Source of the DNA: Alginatibacterium sediminis
Lineage (GTDB): Bacteria > Pseudomonadota > Gammaproteobacteria > Enterobacterales > Celerinatantimonadaceae
Assembly: GCF_003610775.1 (NCBI RefSeq)
Contig: NZ_RAQO01000008.1
Coordinates: 372,001 to 436,000 of the forward strand
DNA length: 64,000 bases
Direction of reading: 5' to 3'
In this document: in pieces, positions 43,259-52,622 of the stretch
Numbering within the stretch: position 1 is the stretch's first letter
Layout of the letters: each line of letters begins with the position of its first letter
The notes under the pieces: generated by a model
Seen by the model: the letters and a program-made list of their open reading frames with translations, nothing else
What the model was told of the DNA's origin: nothing
Database searches by the model: none
Program-made: the position numbers and the translations under genes

Positions 43259-44377
43259 CTACTCTCCCTTGCTTTGGGCTGTCACTTGCGACTCAGTTGC
43301 TATGCTAACCGCTTCAACATGCTCGCCAGGGTTCACAAACCCTTGTCCAAGGATGATAACGTCAGTATCGCCGTCAAAACCACTAAGCCATGCACCATCG
43401 GGCTCAGAACGTACTAACTGAGCGGGAACAAATTGTACGTGCTCGTCAACTACAATTTTGACCCCAAGTTCGCCACTGTCATCAAGAGCAAGTACAGCAG
43501 GTGTCACTTTAATTGCGCTCACTTCAGCAAGCCCGAATACTACCGCGGCACTCACACCGGCTTTAAGTTTCTTGGCGCTGTTATCAACGAGAACTTCGAC
43601 CTTAAAGGTGTTAGTAGCTGGATTTGAAACCGTAGCTACGAAGCTAACCACGCCAGGGATTTCGTCGCCGCTCATCACTTTAACCAGTGCTGGCAGTCCA
43701 GCGCGCATCTCGTTTACATCGCGTTCTGATACATCGACTCTAACCACCATTTCAGAGGTGTCTGTTAATTGTAGAATCGGGTCGCCAACGCCTAAGTAGG
43801 CACCTTCTTCAACATAGTTGTGGTTATAGTAGCCCGTGAATGGCGCTACGATCACTGTATTATCAATATCTAAGGTGAGGCTTTCGACTAACGATTGAGC
43901 ATCAACTAAGGAAGCACGGGCCTGAGCTAAGCTAGCTTTGCCTTGAAATCCTTTTTTATTTAGGGCTTGTATACCTGAATACTCAATACGGCGCTGCTCA
44001 AGTAAGGCTTGAGCACGTTTGAGTTGCGACTGGCGATTGGATATATCAATTCGAGCCAGCGCATCGCCTTCTTGTACAAAAGCGCCGCGTTCAACTAAGA
44101 GCTCAGAAAGACGTCCGGCGACTTCCGCACCTATGGTGCTTTGGCGCAAGGCTTCAGTTCGACCATAAAGATTAAGTGTTTGCACGATGCTTTGCGCGCT
44201 ATAGCGATGGACTTGAACGCGAGTTAGCGCCTTCTCTTCCGCTGCGGCTTCCGGAGTAGCCTCTTCAGCCTGACTATTTTTTTGACCAGAGAGCATCCAT
44301 AGAACAACAACTACAGAGATGACAATTGACAAAATATAAGGACGCGCGCCAAAAAAATTTCTAACTGAACGCAACAC
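43259..44377 (-). CDS. RND efflux periplasmic adaptor subunit
   Basis: A 372-residue membrane-fusion protein. It has an N-terminal membrane anchor (about residues 12-30) and a biotinyl-lipoyl-like beginning at TLNLYGRTEALRQSTIGAEVAGRLSELLVERGAFVQEGDALARID. A helical hairpin (QSQLKRAQALLEQRR...LAQARASLVDAQ) is followed by the second lipoyl half VIVAPFTGYYNHNYVEEGAYLGVGDPILQL, and barrel and proximal domains follow. The start is a GTG with GGAG six bases upstream. It is the first gene of a two-gene operon with the RND pump. Confidence 0.93.
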   Translation of the reverse strand: MLRSVRNFFGARPYILSIVISVVVVLWMLSGQKNSQAEEATPEAAAEEKALTRVQVHRYSAQSIVQTLNLYGRTEALRQSTIGAEVAGRLSELLVERGAFVQEGDALARIDISNRQSQLKRAQALLEQRRIEYSGIQALNKKGFQGKASLAQARASLVDAQSLVESLTLDIDNTVIVAPFTGYYNHNYVEEGAYLGVGDPILQLTDTSEMVVRVDVSERDVNEMRAGLPALVKVMSGDEIPGVVSFVATVSNPATNTFKVEVLVDNSAKKLKAGVSAAVVFGLAEVSAIKVTPAVLALDDSGELGVKIVVDEHVQFVPAQLVRSEPDGAWLSGFDGDTDVIILGQGFVNPGEHVEAVSIATESQVTAQSKGE

Positions 44378-44721
44378 AGAACACTCCTTGTTTCAGCGAT
44401 AAGCTGACCAATTAGGCCAACAAAAAATATAAAATAAATATCTAGATTGAATAGAAAGTTGGGCCTATCAGGCTCGAATTCAAGTAACATTGCACCAATC
44501 AGTGCAACCTTGGCATAATTTAATACAAACTATGTACACAAATGATGACATTTTAGTGTTGTCGAGCTTAGTGAAGCCTACAAACTGACCTATAAAAATA
44601 CAATAACTCCAATATAAAGCTTACGAATCAAATACTAAAAAGGTTCATAAGTTTTATCGATGCAGCTATGACACGCGCATCAATATTCACACGTATATTG
44701 TGCGTGATTTTCATTAGAGCC
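44378..44721. other. Intergenic region holding the RND operon promoter
   Basis: About 340 bases between the RND operon start and the erpA terminator. No gene is seen. It contains an inverted repeat TTGCAC-CAATCA-GTGCAA (44490-44507) that could be a repressor operator, and imperfect arms TAGGCCAAC/GTTGGGCCTA (about 44413-44466). No adjacent regulator gene exists to tie to it. Confidence 0.5.
44490..44507. promoter_or_regulatory. Inverted repeat upstream of the RND operon
   Basis: Arms TTGCAC and GTGCAA, perfect, six-base centre, about 115 bases upstream of the adaptor's GTG. Such repeats often bind TetR or MarR repressors of efflux pumps; here that is inference only. Confidence 0.3.
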
Positions 44722-44745
44722 AAAAAAACCACCCTAAGGTGGCTT
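44722..44745 (-). terminator. Terminator of erpA
   Basis: Stem CCACC/GGTGG extended by flanking bases, loop CTAA, with seven T residues on the minus strand. About 18 bases past the erpA stop. Confidence 0.85.
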
Positions 44746-44762
44746 ACAATAGCGGCTTGTAT

Positions 44763-45107
44763 TTAGATACTAAATGACGAGCCACAACCACAAGTAGCTG
44801 TCGCGTTGGGATTGTTCACTAAAAACCGAGAGCCTTCAAGCCCCTCAGTATAGTCAACAACGCCACCCACCAAATATTGTAGGCTCATTGAATCGACAAC
44901 CATAGTCACCCCAGAATTATCAACCAGGGTATCGCCGTCGTTTACCTTTTCATCAAAGGTAAAACCATAAGAAAACCCTGAACAACCACCGCCAGTAACA
45001 TATACACGCAATTTTAGCTCGGTGTTTTCCTCTTCAGTGATCAGCGTTTTTACACGTTTTGCCGCTGCATCACTGAATTGAATCGGAAACATGACTTCTT
45101 CAGACAC
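44763..45107 (-). CDS. erpA: Iron-sulfur cluster insertion protein ErpA
   Basis: A-type carrier that passes Fe-S clusters to client enzymes, essential for isoprenoid synthesis and respiration in E. coli. 114 residues, equal to E. coli ErpA. The cluster-binding cysteines are C42 (GGGCSGF), C106 and C108 ([10 protein letters not shown]). [21 protein letters not shown] is diagnostic. It lies 48 bases past the DUF6776-type gene and ends at a clear terminator. Confidence 0.97.
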   Translation of the reverse strand: MSEEVMFPIQFSDAAAKRVKTLITEEENTELKLRVYVTGGGCSGFSYGFTFDEKVNDGDTLVDNSGVTMVVDSMSLQYLVGGVVDYTEGLEGSRFLVNNPNATATCGCGSSFSI

Positions 45108-45155
45108 AAGATCTTCCTCTTAAATTAGTAGCGCTAGTATCTAATACCTGAGTAT

Positions 45156-45812
45156 TTAGTTCAAGTATTCAAATAGATCTTGCCAGCGATAATTTTGATC
45201 AAAAGCCAGCTGTTGATATCCATCGCGTTTGAAACTAAGTGCTAAGCTGTCTGGGCTGAAGCCCTCAGGCAAACGAAAGTCCAAGTAAATACGCTGAATA
45301 TGCTGAATTGAAAACTTTGCAGCATCAGCTATAACCAATACTTCGCTAGTTTCTAGCTCGATAGTTTCCCCTTCAAGCAAGCCCACAAGCTTCAGTTCTA
45401 TTTGCCCAAGGATGGGCTGCATTTCTGGCTCGGAATTACTCACCAATAGCTCTAAACGGTAGTGGTTTTGATTGCTCAGCTCGGTGACTTCTGCCACGTG
45501 CATTTTAAACTTCTGTTGGCCATCATCCCCTAAGGCATATTGGTATAGATCAACAGAGCTTTGTAGCGCTTGGTTTTCAAGCTTAAGCTGTTGCTCGTTT
45601 GCTTGAGACAATTTAGCCTGCGCGAGTGCCTGCGTTAAAAGTAGTTCTTGGCTTCTCAGTTGCTGACTTAAAACCTTAGTCTCAGCATCACTACTAGCAA
45701 GTTGTTCTCGAAGCATTTGTTGTTGATCGGTTTGTTGCACGAACAACATATAAACCGCCCAAGCGATGCCAAGCATTAATAATAATGGAATTGCAAAAAA
45801 AGATGATCGCAC
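45156..45812 (-). CDS. DUF6776-type membrane-anchored coiled-coil protein
   Basis: A 218-residue protein with one N-terminal membrane helix (about 5-24), a Gln-rich coiled coil (27-90) and a C-terminal beta-rich domain ending FDQNYRWQDLFEYLN. It resembles the DUF6776 proteins found beside erpA in related bacteria. No enzymatic motif is visible. Probably anchored in the inner membrane with its domain in the periplasm; function unknown. Confidence 0.75.
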   Translation of the reverse strand: MRSSFFAIPLLLMLGIAWAVYMLFVQQTDQQQMLREQLASSDAETKVLSQQLRSQELLLTQALAQAKLSQANEQQLKLENQALQSSVDLYQYALGDDGQQKFKMHVAEVTELSNQNHYRLELLVSNSEPEMQPILGQIELKLVGLLEGETIELETSEVLVIADAAKFSIQHIQRIYLDFRLPEGFSPDSLALSFKRDGYQQLAFDQNYRWQDLFEYLN

Positions 45813-45850
45813 GATGTAACCTTAAATAGTTATAGCAGCCGAGTTAAGGC

Positions 45851-47017
45851 TTAGAGGATAATATGTGGCAGGTAACGACTCATATCTTGGGTAATTATAT
45901 TAGTGTCTTCTCGAATCGAAATCCCGGCCGCTTTGTCGTCCACCAGCCAACTGCCAACTAAGGTATGGTTGTTGGCGAATTTTGGTAGCCTATGGAACGC
46001 TTGATAGATAAAGCCCTCTTCGCCGTATGGGCCATCTGAACTTGCTAATTCTTGTCCTTGCCCACTTATTTGTATATTGGCACCTTCACGAGAGAATATT
46101 GGTTTTTTCACCCAAGCTAGGTCTGAACTTAGATGTTTCAGTTCAGACTCGAAAAAAGCCGGCAGTAAATTGGGGTGATTTGGAAACATCGACCACAGCT
46201 TAGGTAACAAGGCTTTATTTGAAATGATGCTCTTCCATGGCGGCTCCAACCAACGCATGTTTTGCTGCGGTAGTAGTTCCCCAAATTGCTCTTCAAACAT
46301 GAACTCCCACGGGTATAACTTAAACATCCACGATATAACATGGTTGTCATCATCACTTAAACGTCCCGCGGCGTCCCGGCCAATATCTTCAACAAAAACA
46401 AACTTCACCTCGATGCCTGCTTCTTTAGCGCAGTCTTCGAGATAGGTTACTGTACCGCGATCTTCTGGCGTATCTTTGCAACAAGCAAAATGCAGCACTC
46501 GATTAGGAGTTAGAAAAGCCAAGTCCTTGAAGCGATTGACCAGTTTTTCTTGCAAGCTATTAAACTGATCGCTGCGTCGACTAAGTCGTCCTTGGTCAAC
46601 ACCGTCTATAAGCCACAACCATTGCCAAAAGCCAGTTTCGTAGAGCGAGGTTGGCGTATCTGCGTTGTTTTCATAGAGTTTGGCTGGACTTTTTCCGTCG
46701 TAGGAAAAATCTAAGCGCGAATACAAACTAGGATCGCCGCTTTGCCATGAGTCTAAGATCCATTGCCAATAGGCTTGCGGAATACAGAACTTCTTAAGCC
46801 AGTATTCATCACGAACCACTTGATCAACCACTTCCAAGCACATCTGGTGGATCTCTTCAGTGGGCTGCTCAAGGTCTTTTTCTATTTGGTCTAGAGAAAA
46901 CTGATAGTAAGCGGACTCATCCCAGTACGCTTCGCCATGCATGGTATGAAATTCAAAACCATAGTCATCGGCCAAGTCACGCCAGTTTTCCCGAGGGTCG
47001 ATAGGAATGCGAAGCAC
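45851..47017 (-). CDS. yjfC: Glutathionylspermidine synthase-like ATP-grasp ligase (YjfC/YgiC)
   Basis: A 388-residue amide ligase of the glutathionylspermidine-synthase C-terminal family. It begins IPIDPRENWRDLADDYGFEFHTMHGEAYWDESAYY, has SRLDFSYDGKSPAKLYENNADTPTSLYE (ATP-grasp core), the KPIFSREGANI motif near 310 and ends with SWLVDDKAAGISIRED. It lacks the amidase half of Gss. The real substrates are not known. The start is a GTG sharing one base with the stop of the yjfM-like gene. It is last in a seven-gene operon. Confidence 0.88.
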   Translation of the reverse strand: MLRIPIDPRENWRDLADDYGFEFHTMHGEAYWDESAYYQFSLDQIEKDLEQPTEEIHQMCLEVVDQVVRDEYWLKKFCIPQAYWQWILDSWQSGDPSLYSRLDFSYDGKSPAKLYENNADTPTSLYETGFWQWLWLIDGVDQGRLSRRSDQFNSLQEKLVNRFKDLAFLTPNRVLHFACCKDTPEDRGTVTYLEDCAKEAGIEVKFVFVEDIGRDAAGRLSDDDNHVISWMFKLYPWEFMFEEQFGELLPQQNMRWLEPPWKSIISNKALLPKLWSMFPNHPNLLPAFFESELKHLSSDLAWVKKPIFSREGANIQISGQGQELASSDGPYGEEGFIYQAFHRLPKFANNHTLVGSWLVDDKAAGISIREDTNIITQDMSRYLPHIIL

Positions 47018-47622
47018 TAACCGCCCCAGCCGCTAGATTTAGACGATTTACTTGAACCCCATGACGATTTAGCCGACGCACTCGAACCAAATCCACCACG
47101 ACTAACGGTTTTTGTAACCGTTGGTTTGGCTTTATAAGTTGATTGCGGCACCTTATAACTGCGTTGCCCAGCTGCGCCAAGATTGCGCCCGTCAGCGGTC
47201 ATAATCTGATTATGGTAGCGAGACGACGGATTATTGTATTGATACACAGCCGATGGTCGGCCTATATCCATCATCCGCCCCATTAAGAAGCCAGCCATCA
47301 ATGGCGAAAACATACCGCTGGAATTACTACGGCACTGGGCTGGACCGAACTCAGCTTCGCAATCGGCTTGCGAGTTGTATTTAGGACCAGTACGCTCTGC
47401 TTCAGCTTGCGCATTTTGATAAACTGTTTCACATTCTTGCTGGTCAAGAGAGGTTTGCTTAGAGCAATCATCAACGCTGTAAATCACAATCGCGTCATCT
47501 TCGGGCTCTGAACATGCAGCTAGCATTACTGCGGAAACTGCTAACACTGCAGGACGCAAAATAAACTTAGCCTTTGACGGCTTGCGCATTCGTCCAAGAT
47601 CAATATTCTGACTACGTTTCAT
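47017..47622 (-). CDS. yjfM: DUF1190 lipoprotein, YjfM/YgiB-like
   Basis: A 201-residue secreted lipoprotein of the DUF1190 family. The signal region ends at the lipobox LAAC (about residues 32-35). EPEDDAIVIYSVDDCSKQTSLDQQECETVYQNAQAEAERTGPKY and the later ADCEAEFGPAQCR carry paired cysteines, and the tail is Ser/Gly-rich (SSKSSGWGG). The ATG at 47622 follows AGGTGG by five bases; a GTG three codons up would overlap that site. Neighbour of the ATP-grasp ligase in E. coli too (ygiBC, yjfMC). Confidence 0.87.
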   Translation of the reverse strand: MKRSQNIDLGRMRKPSKAKFILRPAVLAVSAVMLAACSEPEDDAIVIYSVDDCSKQTSLDQQECETVYQNAQAEAERTGPKYNSQADCEAEFGPAQCRSNSSGMFSPLMAGFLMGRMMDIGRPSAVYQYNNPSSRYHNQIMTADGRNLGAAGQRSYKVPQSTYKAKPTVTKTVSRGGFGSSASAKSSWGSSKSSKSSGWGG

Positions 47623-47632
47623 TTGTCCCACC

Positions 47633-48043
47633 TTAGTAGCTCATACACGCCGCGTTAAGCATGCCAACAGCAATGTTAGTTACCGCCAATATAGTCGCAG
47701 CACTCAACTCGTTGTCTTCGATACGTTTAACAATACCGGGCATAAAGCTAAAACGAACAATCGCAAAAGCAATTAATTGCGCCGCTAAAGCAATCAAGCC
47801 CCAAGTAGCAAAATCAAATAGTGATACTGAGTTACTTGCAGCGCCAGCAAGGGCAATAGCAAAACCTAAAATGGCACCACCAAAGGCAATACTTGCGCTC
47901 AGGTTGCGTTTTTCTTTAATTAAATCCCACTCATCATGGGGAGTCACGCGCACATAAACCACTTTAAAGATGATCAAAAAAACAATTGATACTGCAAAAT
48001 AAAGAAAGAAATTCGCAACTGCGACCAGTAAACCTGCTTCCAT
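47633..48043 (-). CDS. yjfL: DUF350 membrane protein, YjfL-like
   Basis: A 136-residue inner-membrane protein with four hydrophobic helices and the DUF350 pattern: NFFLYFAVSIVFLIIFKVVYVRVTPHDEWDLIKE, then NLSASIAFGGAILGFAIALAGA. Function unknown; partner of PspA-like and ATP-grasp genes in the same operon. Confidence 0.87.
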   Translation of the reverse strand: MEAGLLVAVANFFLYFAVSIVFLIIFKVVYVRVTPHDEWDLIKEKRNLSASIAFGGAILGFAIALAGAASNSVSLFDFATWGLIALAAQLIAFAIVRFSFMPGIVKRIEDNELSAATILAVTNIAVGMLNAACMSY

Positions 48044-48053
48044 TAGAGTTTCC

Positions 48054-48710
48054 TTATCCGTAGATAGTAATTTGTGATGAACTGATATTAATGCCGGTAC
48101 TATAAACTAAACAGCGCTCTAAGTTATCACCGCGTACTTGTTCTTCGGCGCTGATAAATAGAAATTCGTAAAAATCATCCGCTAATTCAAGTTCAAATAA
48201 CATGGTGAATTGGTCGGTCGTAGAAAATGACAACCCACTGGCTTCGTCATACGTTGTTTCCTCCATGTGCACCGGATTATGGTAAGCCGATGCTGAAGTC
48301 CACACGCGCTGATAGTTTTTACCATTAAGCTCAAAATGCTCGGTACCAATCTTATTTTTTAGTAGATCATCCCACTGCGCTTGGTTGTTGATATCCAAGG
48401 TGTCGTAGTAATGAAATAGCTTTACATCAATAACATCACTTTCATTGGGACCACTGGCTACTACTTGCAAAAAAGCTTCGTCATCAGTGTAAAATCGATA
48501 GACCTGATTTCCGTCTAGCTCCACCAGACCAACTGCGGTCACTATCTGAGTACCTGCGATCTTGGTTGTGGTCAATGTGTCTTGATGAATACGAAGTGAC
48601 AAGGTATCCAATTCAAAGCTACTACCTATGCCTAAACCCATGATTTGCGGCACAGTGTTAGCGGCTTCATCTTTCGATTTATCTTTTTTTCCAAACCATG
48701 AAGAAAACAT
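48054..48710 (-). CDS. yjfK: DUF2491-family protein, YjfK-like
   Basis: A 218-residue soluble protein beginning MFSSWFGKKDKSKDEA, with LGIGSSFELDTLSLR and the body of the YjfK/DUF2491 family. No catalytic motif identified. Located between a potassium channel gene and yjfL, three bases after the former. Confidence 0.8.
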   Translation of the reverse strand: MFSSWFGKKDKSKDEAANTVPQIMGLGIGSSFELDTLSLRIHQDTLTTTKIAGTQIVTAVGLVELDGNQVYRFYTDDEAFLQVVASGPNESDVIDVKLFHYYDTLDINNQAQWDDLLKNKIGTEHFELNGKNYQRVWTSASAYHNPVHMEETTYDEASGLSFSTTDQFTMLFELELADDFYEFLFISAEEQVRGDNLERCLVYSTGINISSSQITIYG

Positions 48711-48713
48711 CGA

Positions 48714-49754
48714 TTAGGCCTCTTTTAATTGGGTCAATTGTGCTTCGGTCAATCGTGACTCGCTCAGGTAATATAAAATATCACCCGGTTTTAGTATTAC
48801 GTCGGCCTTGGGGTTGAGTACGATACTGACATCAGCGCTACGTTTATAAGCAATAAGCGTTGCGTCTAATTGAAATTTTAGAAATTCAAGCATTTGCTTA
48901 GCCGTCACCGCATGCTGCACTGGGTTCAAAATAGCATATTGAGTCACGCCCGAGGTGCTATCGAGTAATTGTTGATGCACTTGCGCAGAGCCGGGATCCA
49001 TAGCTGAACTGGCTAACATTTCAACTTGCACCGAGGGAATAACTTCGACTTTGGGACAATGTACGCCCATAAGGTGTATCAAAGACGGATTTGCCATATA
49101 GGCTGTCTTATGGCACTCGGGATTTTCGCTGGCACAGTAAAGCGCGGTGGCCAAGGTTTCGTTGTCGTCTTCTAGATCTATAACAATACTTTTGGCTGTA
49201 CTAAGTTTGGCTCGCTCCATGGTGATAGCGTCAGAATAACTTTCGACTTGAACCAAGCTCACTTTATCAGATGCTGGGTTTTCCATGTCTTTATCAACAA
49301 CCAAAACCAATTGCATATCGCGGTCGCGTAGACTGCTATAAACGAGTTCAATTAAGCGAAGTGAGCGCGCTCCATGCCAACCAATGATGACACTATGATT
49401 TGTTAGATCCAGCATTTGAAGCCCTCTTCGTCTTCGATTATATAACTCAGATAGATAAACACCTGCGCGCCCTAAAACCACGGCAAATAAGCTCAGTCCG
49501 ATAGGGATGACCCAAAAGCTGACCGCTAAGCGCCCCCAAAAAGTACTTGGACCAAAGTCGCCATAGCCAACAGTAGAACCCGTAACAACTAGGTAATAAA
49601 TAAAGTGCTCACCGGCAACCAGCTCGGTTTCGCCGGCTAACAAAAGCAGCACATAACTGATCGCAACATATGCGAAAATGGCCGTAATAACGGCCATAGT
49701 ATTAATTCTAAAAAAAAGCGCCTCAAACATATGGCGCATTTTAATCAAAAGCAC
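48714..49754 (-). CDS. Potassium channel protein with cytoplasmic NAD-binding-like domain
   Basis: A 346-residue two-helix ion channel. Membrane segments at about 18-40 and 75-95 bracket the pore with selectivity filter TVGYGD (residues 61-66), the potassium signature. The C-terminal part (about 115-340) is a RCK/TrkA-N-like domain (NHSVIIGWHGARSLRLIELVY, LVLVVDKDMENPA) that may bind nucleotide. The start is a GTG; later ATGs at codons 6 and 9 are possible. It sits inside the yjf operon between yjfJ and yjfK, three bases from each, unlike the E. coli order that I recall. Confidence 0.88.
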   Translation of the reverse strand: MLLIKMRHMFEALFFRINTMAVITAIFAYVAISYVLLLLAGETELVAGEHFIYYLVVTGSTVGYGDFGPSTFWGRLAVSFWVIPIGLSLFAVVLGRAGVYLSELYNRRRRGLQMLDLTNHSVIIGWHGARSLRLIELVYSSLRDRDMQLVLVVDKDMENPASDKVSLVQVESYSDAITMERAKLSTAKSIVIDLEDDNETLATALYCASENPECHKTAYMANPSLIHLMGVHCPKVEVIPSVQVEMLASSAMDPGSAQVHQQLLDSTSGVTQYAILNPVQHAVTAKQMLEFLKFQLDATLIAYKRSADVSIVLNPKADVILKPGDILYYLSESRLTEAQLTQLKEA

Positions 49755-49757
49755 GGG

Positions 49758-50450
49758 TTAGCCTTTTTTGGCAGCCAATATTTGGGCTAGTTTATCACTT
49801 CCAGAAGCACTAGCTCCAGGGGCGATGCCCGCTTTTTTAAGTTTTGCATCAAGGGCGCCGCCATCTTCTTCACTAGCAAGCTCTTCGGCTGCTGCGAGCT
49901 CAGCACTGCGCTGTTGTTGCTTAGCTTTGATGCGCTCTAGGCTATCTAACGCCGTTTTAACATTCGAGTTTGCACCAATATTGCTGCTAGATACCGCCAC
50001 TTGGGCTTTTTGTACCGACTCGGTGGCTTTTACTTGATCAATTTGCATTTCCATATGGCGCACGTTTGACTTTGCTTTAGCAATGTTAGTTTTCAAACTA
50101 GCTTCAGAGTTCAAAAAGCTCTGCATGATTTCTTTCTCAGCGCTTAATTGCCCTTCAAGCTCAGCAACACGCTCAGCACATTCTAAAGCTAATGCATCGT
50201 CACCTTTTTCGCTGGCTGCAATCGCGTGCTGGGTATAGGTGTCGATGTCACTTTGCAAAGCATCAACTTTATTACTCGCTAATTTACGCTTAGCCATAAT
50301 TTTGGTTAAGTTTTGATCGCAATTAGTTAGCTCTTGCTTAGCATCGCGTAGCTCTTGGTCTAAAATGCGCAGGCTTTGGCTATCTGCAACAGCTTCCAAA
50401 CCTTCGTTACTAGCACCACGGATAGCGGTCCAAATTTTACGTAAACTCAT
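49758..50450 (-). CDS. yjfJ: PspA/IM30-family protein, YjfJ-like
   Basis: A 230-residue coiled-coil protein of the PspA/IM30 family that binds the inner membrane under envelope stress. The N-terminus MSLRKIWTAIRGASNEGLEAVADSQSLRILDQELRDA is followed by long heptad coils to about 190 and a flexible tail. Nine bases after the upstream yjfI-like gene. No pspF-like regulator is nearby. Confidence 0.88.
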   Translation of the reverse strand: MSLRKIWTAIRGASNEGLEAVADSQSLRILDQELRDAKQELTNCDQNLTKIMAKRKLASNKVDALQSDIDTYTQHAIAASEKGDDALALECAERVAELEGQLSAEKEIMQSFLNSEASLKTNIAKAKSNVRHMEMQIDQVKATESVQKAQVAVSSSNIGANSNVKTALDSLERIKAKQQQRSAELAAAEELASEEDGGALDAKLKKAGIAPGASASGSDKLAQILAAKKG

Positions 50451-50459
50451 AGCTCACTC

Positions 50460-50849
50460 CTAACTAATATATTCGGCATACAAATCGAAGAATTCAGGGA
50501 CATTAGCAAACAATACCTCGATCTCTTCAATAATAACGGATGGCTGACTATCGGTAGACAATGCACCAAAGGCGACGTAGTAGTCCTCGGTACCTATGGT
50601 TTCTACACAAATAGCGCTCAGTGGTAACAAATGGTGGCTGCGCATAATTAGATTATTTAGCGCGGCTACATCACTGACTTTAGCTACTGGAAATAGTGCT
50701 AAATTCACAAGAATTTGCCCAGTACCTACATAGACGAAAGCATCAAGACCTTCATCATTTGAAATACTCAAAACCTCACCTTCTGAATCGACAGTCCAGT
50801 TCGGATTTTGATTCGCTAGTTCAGCGAGGGATTCTTGACTCCAAGACAT
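50460..50849 (-). CDS. yjfI: DUF2170-family protein, YjfI-like
   Basis: A 129-residue soluble protein starting at the ATG at 50849, which has GGAGG four bases upstream; an upstream ATG is rejected. Family block DAFVYVGTGQILVNLALFPVAKV, then SHHLLPLSAICVETIGTEDYYVAFGAL. First gene of the seven-gene operon. Function unknown. Confidence 0.85.
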   Translation of the reverse strand: MSWSQESLAELANQNPNWTVDSEGEVLSISNDEGLDAFVYVGTGQILVNLALFPVAKVSDVAALNNLIMRSHHLLPLSAICVETIGTEDYYVAFGALSTDSQPSVIIEEIEVLFANVPEFFDLYAEYIS

Positions 50850-50925
50850 ATAACCTCCAACAAATGTTATCAATAAGCAACAAATATACTCTTTAAGGAA
50901 CGAGTGTCAACTAGTAAGAACAAAT

Positions 50926-50953
50926 TTGCCACAATTAAAAAAGACTGTATTAT
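50926..50953 (+). promoter_or_regulatory. Candidate sigma-70 promoter
   Basis: TTGCCA (-35, 50926-50931), 16-base spacer, TATTAT (-10, 50948-50953), 21 bases before the ATG of the small DUF6471-like gene. Near-consensus by eye. Confidence 0.45.
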
Positions 50954-50974
50954 TGTAAGCACTAGTTCACAGCG

Positions 50975-51274
50975 ATGCTCAGTATGGACCCCCAAGAAAG
51001 CATAAACAACCGAATAGCATTAGAACCCTACAAACTGGCTGTCAAACGCTATATCAGGGCGATGATGATGCTTAAAGGTGTAAAATATGAAGATCTCTCC
51101 GACGCACTGGCTAGCCGTGGGATCGTGATTAAAGCCGGTAATCTGCGCAGCAAGATAAACAAAGGCATGATTGCCACGGATCTATTTATCGCATTGATTG
51201 AAATCTTGGATGTTCAACAAACTGCGATGGTCGACATCTTAAAGCTTTTGGATCAAAGCTCGGAGAATTCCTAA
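50975..51274 (+). CDS. DUF6471-type small protein
   Basis: A 99-residue protein with helical pattern YKLAVKRYIRAMMMLKGVKYEDLSDALASRGIVIKAGNLRSKINKGMIATDLFIALIEILDV, resembling the DUF6471 domain found in small helix-turn-helix-like proteins. Two ATGs (50975, 50984) are possible; neither has a strong ribosome site. It stands alone before hemL. DNA binding is a guess from the helix pattern. Confidence 0.7.
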   Translation: MLSMDPQESINNRIALEPYKLAVKRYIRAMMMLKGVKYEDLSDALASRGIVIKAGNLRSKINKGMIATDLFIALIEILDVQQTAMVDILKLLDQSSENS

Positions 51275-51341
51275 ACATCAGCGCTTTGTGATCTGCTATT
51301 ATCTGGCCATTATTTTTTTCTAGTAAACAAGGCCAATTGTT

Positions 51342-52622
51342 ATGTCTCGTTCAGAGCAACTCTTTTCTCAAGCCCAGCAACATATCCCTGGTGGCGTAAA
51401 CTCCCCGGTTCGCGCTTTTAAGGGTGTTGGCGGTAATCCTGTGTTTATTCAAAGTGCTAATGGATCGCGTATTACTGATGCCGATGGCAAACAGTACATT
51501 GATTACGTGGGATCGTGGGGACCGATGATTTTGGGCCACAATCACAGTGCTATTCGCAATGCTGTTCTTAAAGCAGTCGAAAATGGTCTAAGCTTTGGCG
51601 CCCCATGCGAAACTGAAGTTGAAATGGCCGCTCTCGTATCACGCTTAGTCCCGTCTATGCAGCAAGTTCGCATGGTCAGCTCAGGAACAGAGGCAACCAT
51701 GAGTGCTATTCGACTAGCCCGAGGCTTTACGGCTCGCGACAAAATTATTAAGTTTGAAGGCTGTTATCATGGCCATGCTGACTGTCTGTTGGTCAATGCT
51801 GGCTCTGGCGCTCTGACTTTAGGTCAACCTAGTTCCCCAGGCGTACCTGCTGATTTTGCCAAACACACCTTAACCGCCACCTTTAACGATTTAGCTTCAG
51901 TTGAGGCTCTCTTCGAACAGTTCCCAAGCGATATTTCTAGCATCATTGTTGAGCCTGTGGCTGGCAACATGAACTGCATACCACCTAATGCTGATTTTCT
52001 TTCAGGGCTACGCGAGTTGTGTGACCGTTTTGGCGCTTTGCTTATCATCGATGAAGTAATGACAGGTTTTCGGGTGGCACTTGGTGGCGCCCAAGCTTAT
52101 TACGGCGTCACTCCAGACTTAACCTGTTTAGGTAAAGTCATTGGTGGCGGTATGCCTGTGGGTGCTTTTGGCGGTCGCGCCGATGTTATGGCGCACTTAG
52201 CGCCACTTGGTCCAGTTTATCAAGCCGGTACTTTATCTGGTAACCCCATTGCAATGGCCGCTGGAATAGCTGCACTAAGCGAGCTTCAAAAAGCCGGGAC
52301 TTACGAGCGTTTAAACGAGGTTGCTCATACGTTGGCACAAGGCTTCCAACAAGCTGCAGATGATGCCGGAATAGCGTTAACGACCAACCAAGTAGGTGGC
52401 ATGTTCGGTTTCTTTTTTACAGAAGAGACCAAAGTCACTAATTTCACTCAAAGTTGCGCCTGTGACCAAGAACGATTCAAGCGTTTTTTCCACTTGATGC
52501 TTGAAGAAGGGATTTATTTAGCGCCGTCGGCCTTTGAAGCGTCATTTACCTCAACGGCGCACAGTGACAGTGATATCGAAATTACCTTAGCCGCTGCAAA
52601 ACGCTGTTTTGCCAAGCTATAG
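51342..52622 (+). CDS. hemL: Glutamate-1-semialdehyde 2,1-aminomutase
   Basis: PLP enzyme making 5-aminolevulinate for haem and other tetrapyrroles. 426 residues, equal to E. coli. It has [42 protein letters not shown], the PLP-aspartate stretch [13 protein letters not shown], and [16 protein letters not shown] with the Schiff-base lysine. Its stop codon abuts the convergent NlpC/P60 gene's stop with no bases between. Confidence 0.97.
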   Translation: MSRSEQLFSQAQQHIPGGVNSPVRAFKGVGGNPVFIQSANGSRITDADGKQYIDYVGSWGPMILGHNHSAIRNAVLKAVENGLSFGAPCETEVEMAALVSRLVPSMQQVRMVSSGTEATMSAIRLARGFTARDKIIKFEGCYHGHADCLLVNAGSGALTLGQPSSPGVPADFAKHTLTATFNDLASVEALFEQFPSDISSIIVEPVAGNMNCIPPNADFLSGLRELCDRFGALLIIDEVMTGFRVALGGAQAYYGVTPDLTCLGKVIGGGMPVGAFGGRADVMAHLAPLGPVYQAGTLSGNPIAMAAGIAALSELQKAGTYERLNEVAHTLAQGFQQAADDAGIALTTNQVGGMFGFFFTEETKVTNFTQSCACDQERFKRFFHLMLEEGIYLAPSAFEASFTSTAHSDSDIEITLAAAKRCFAKL

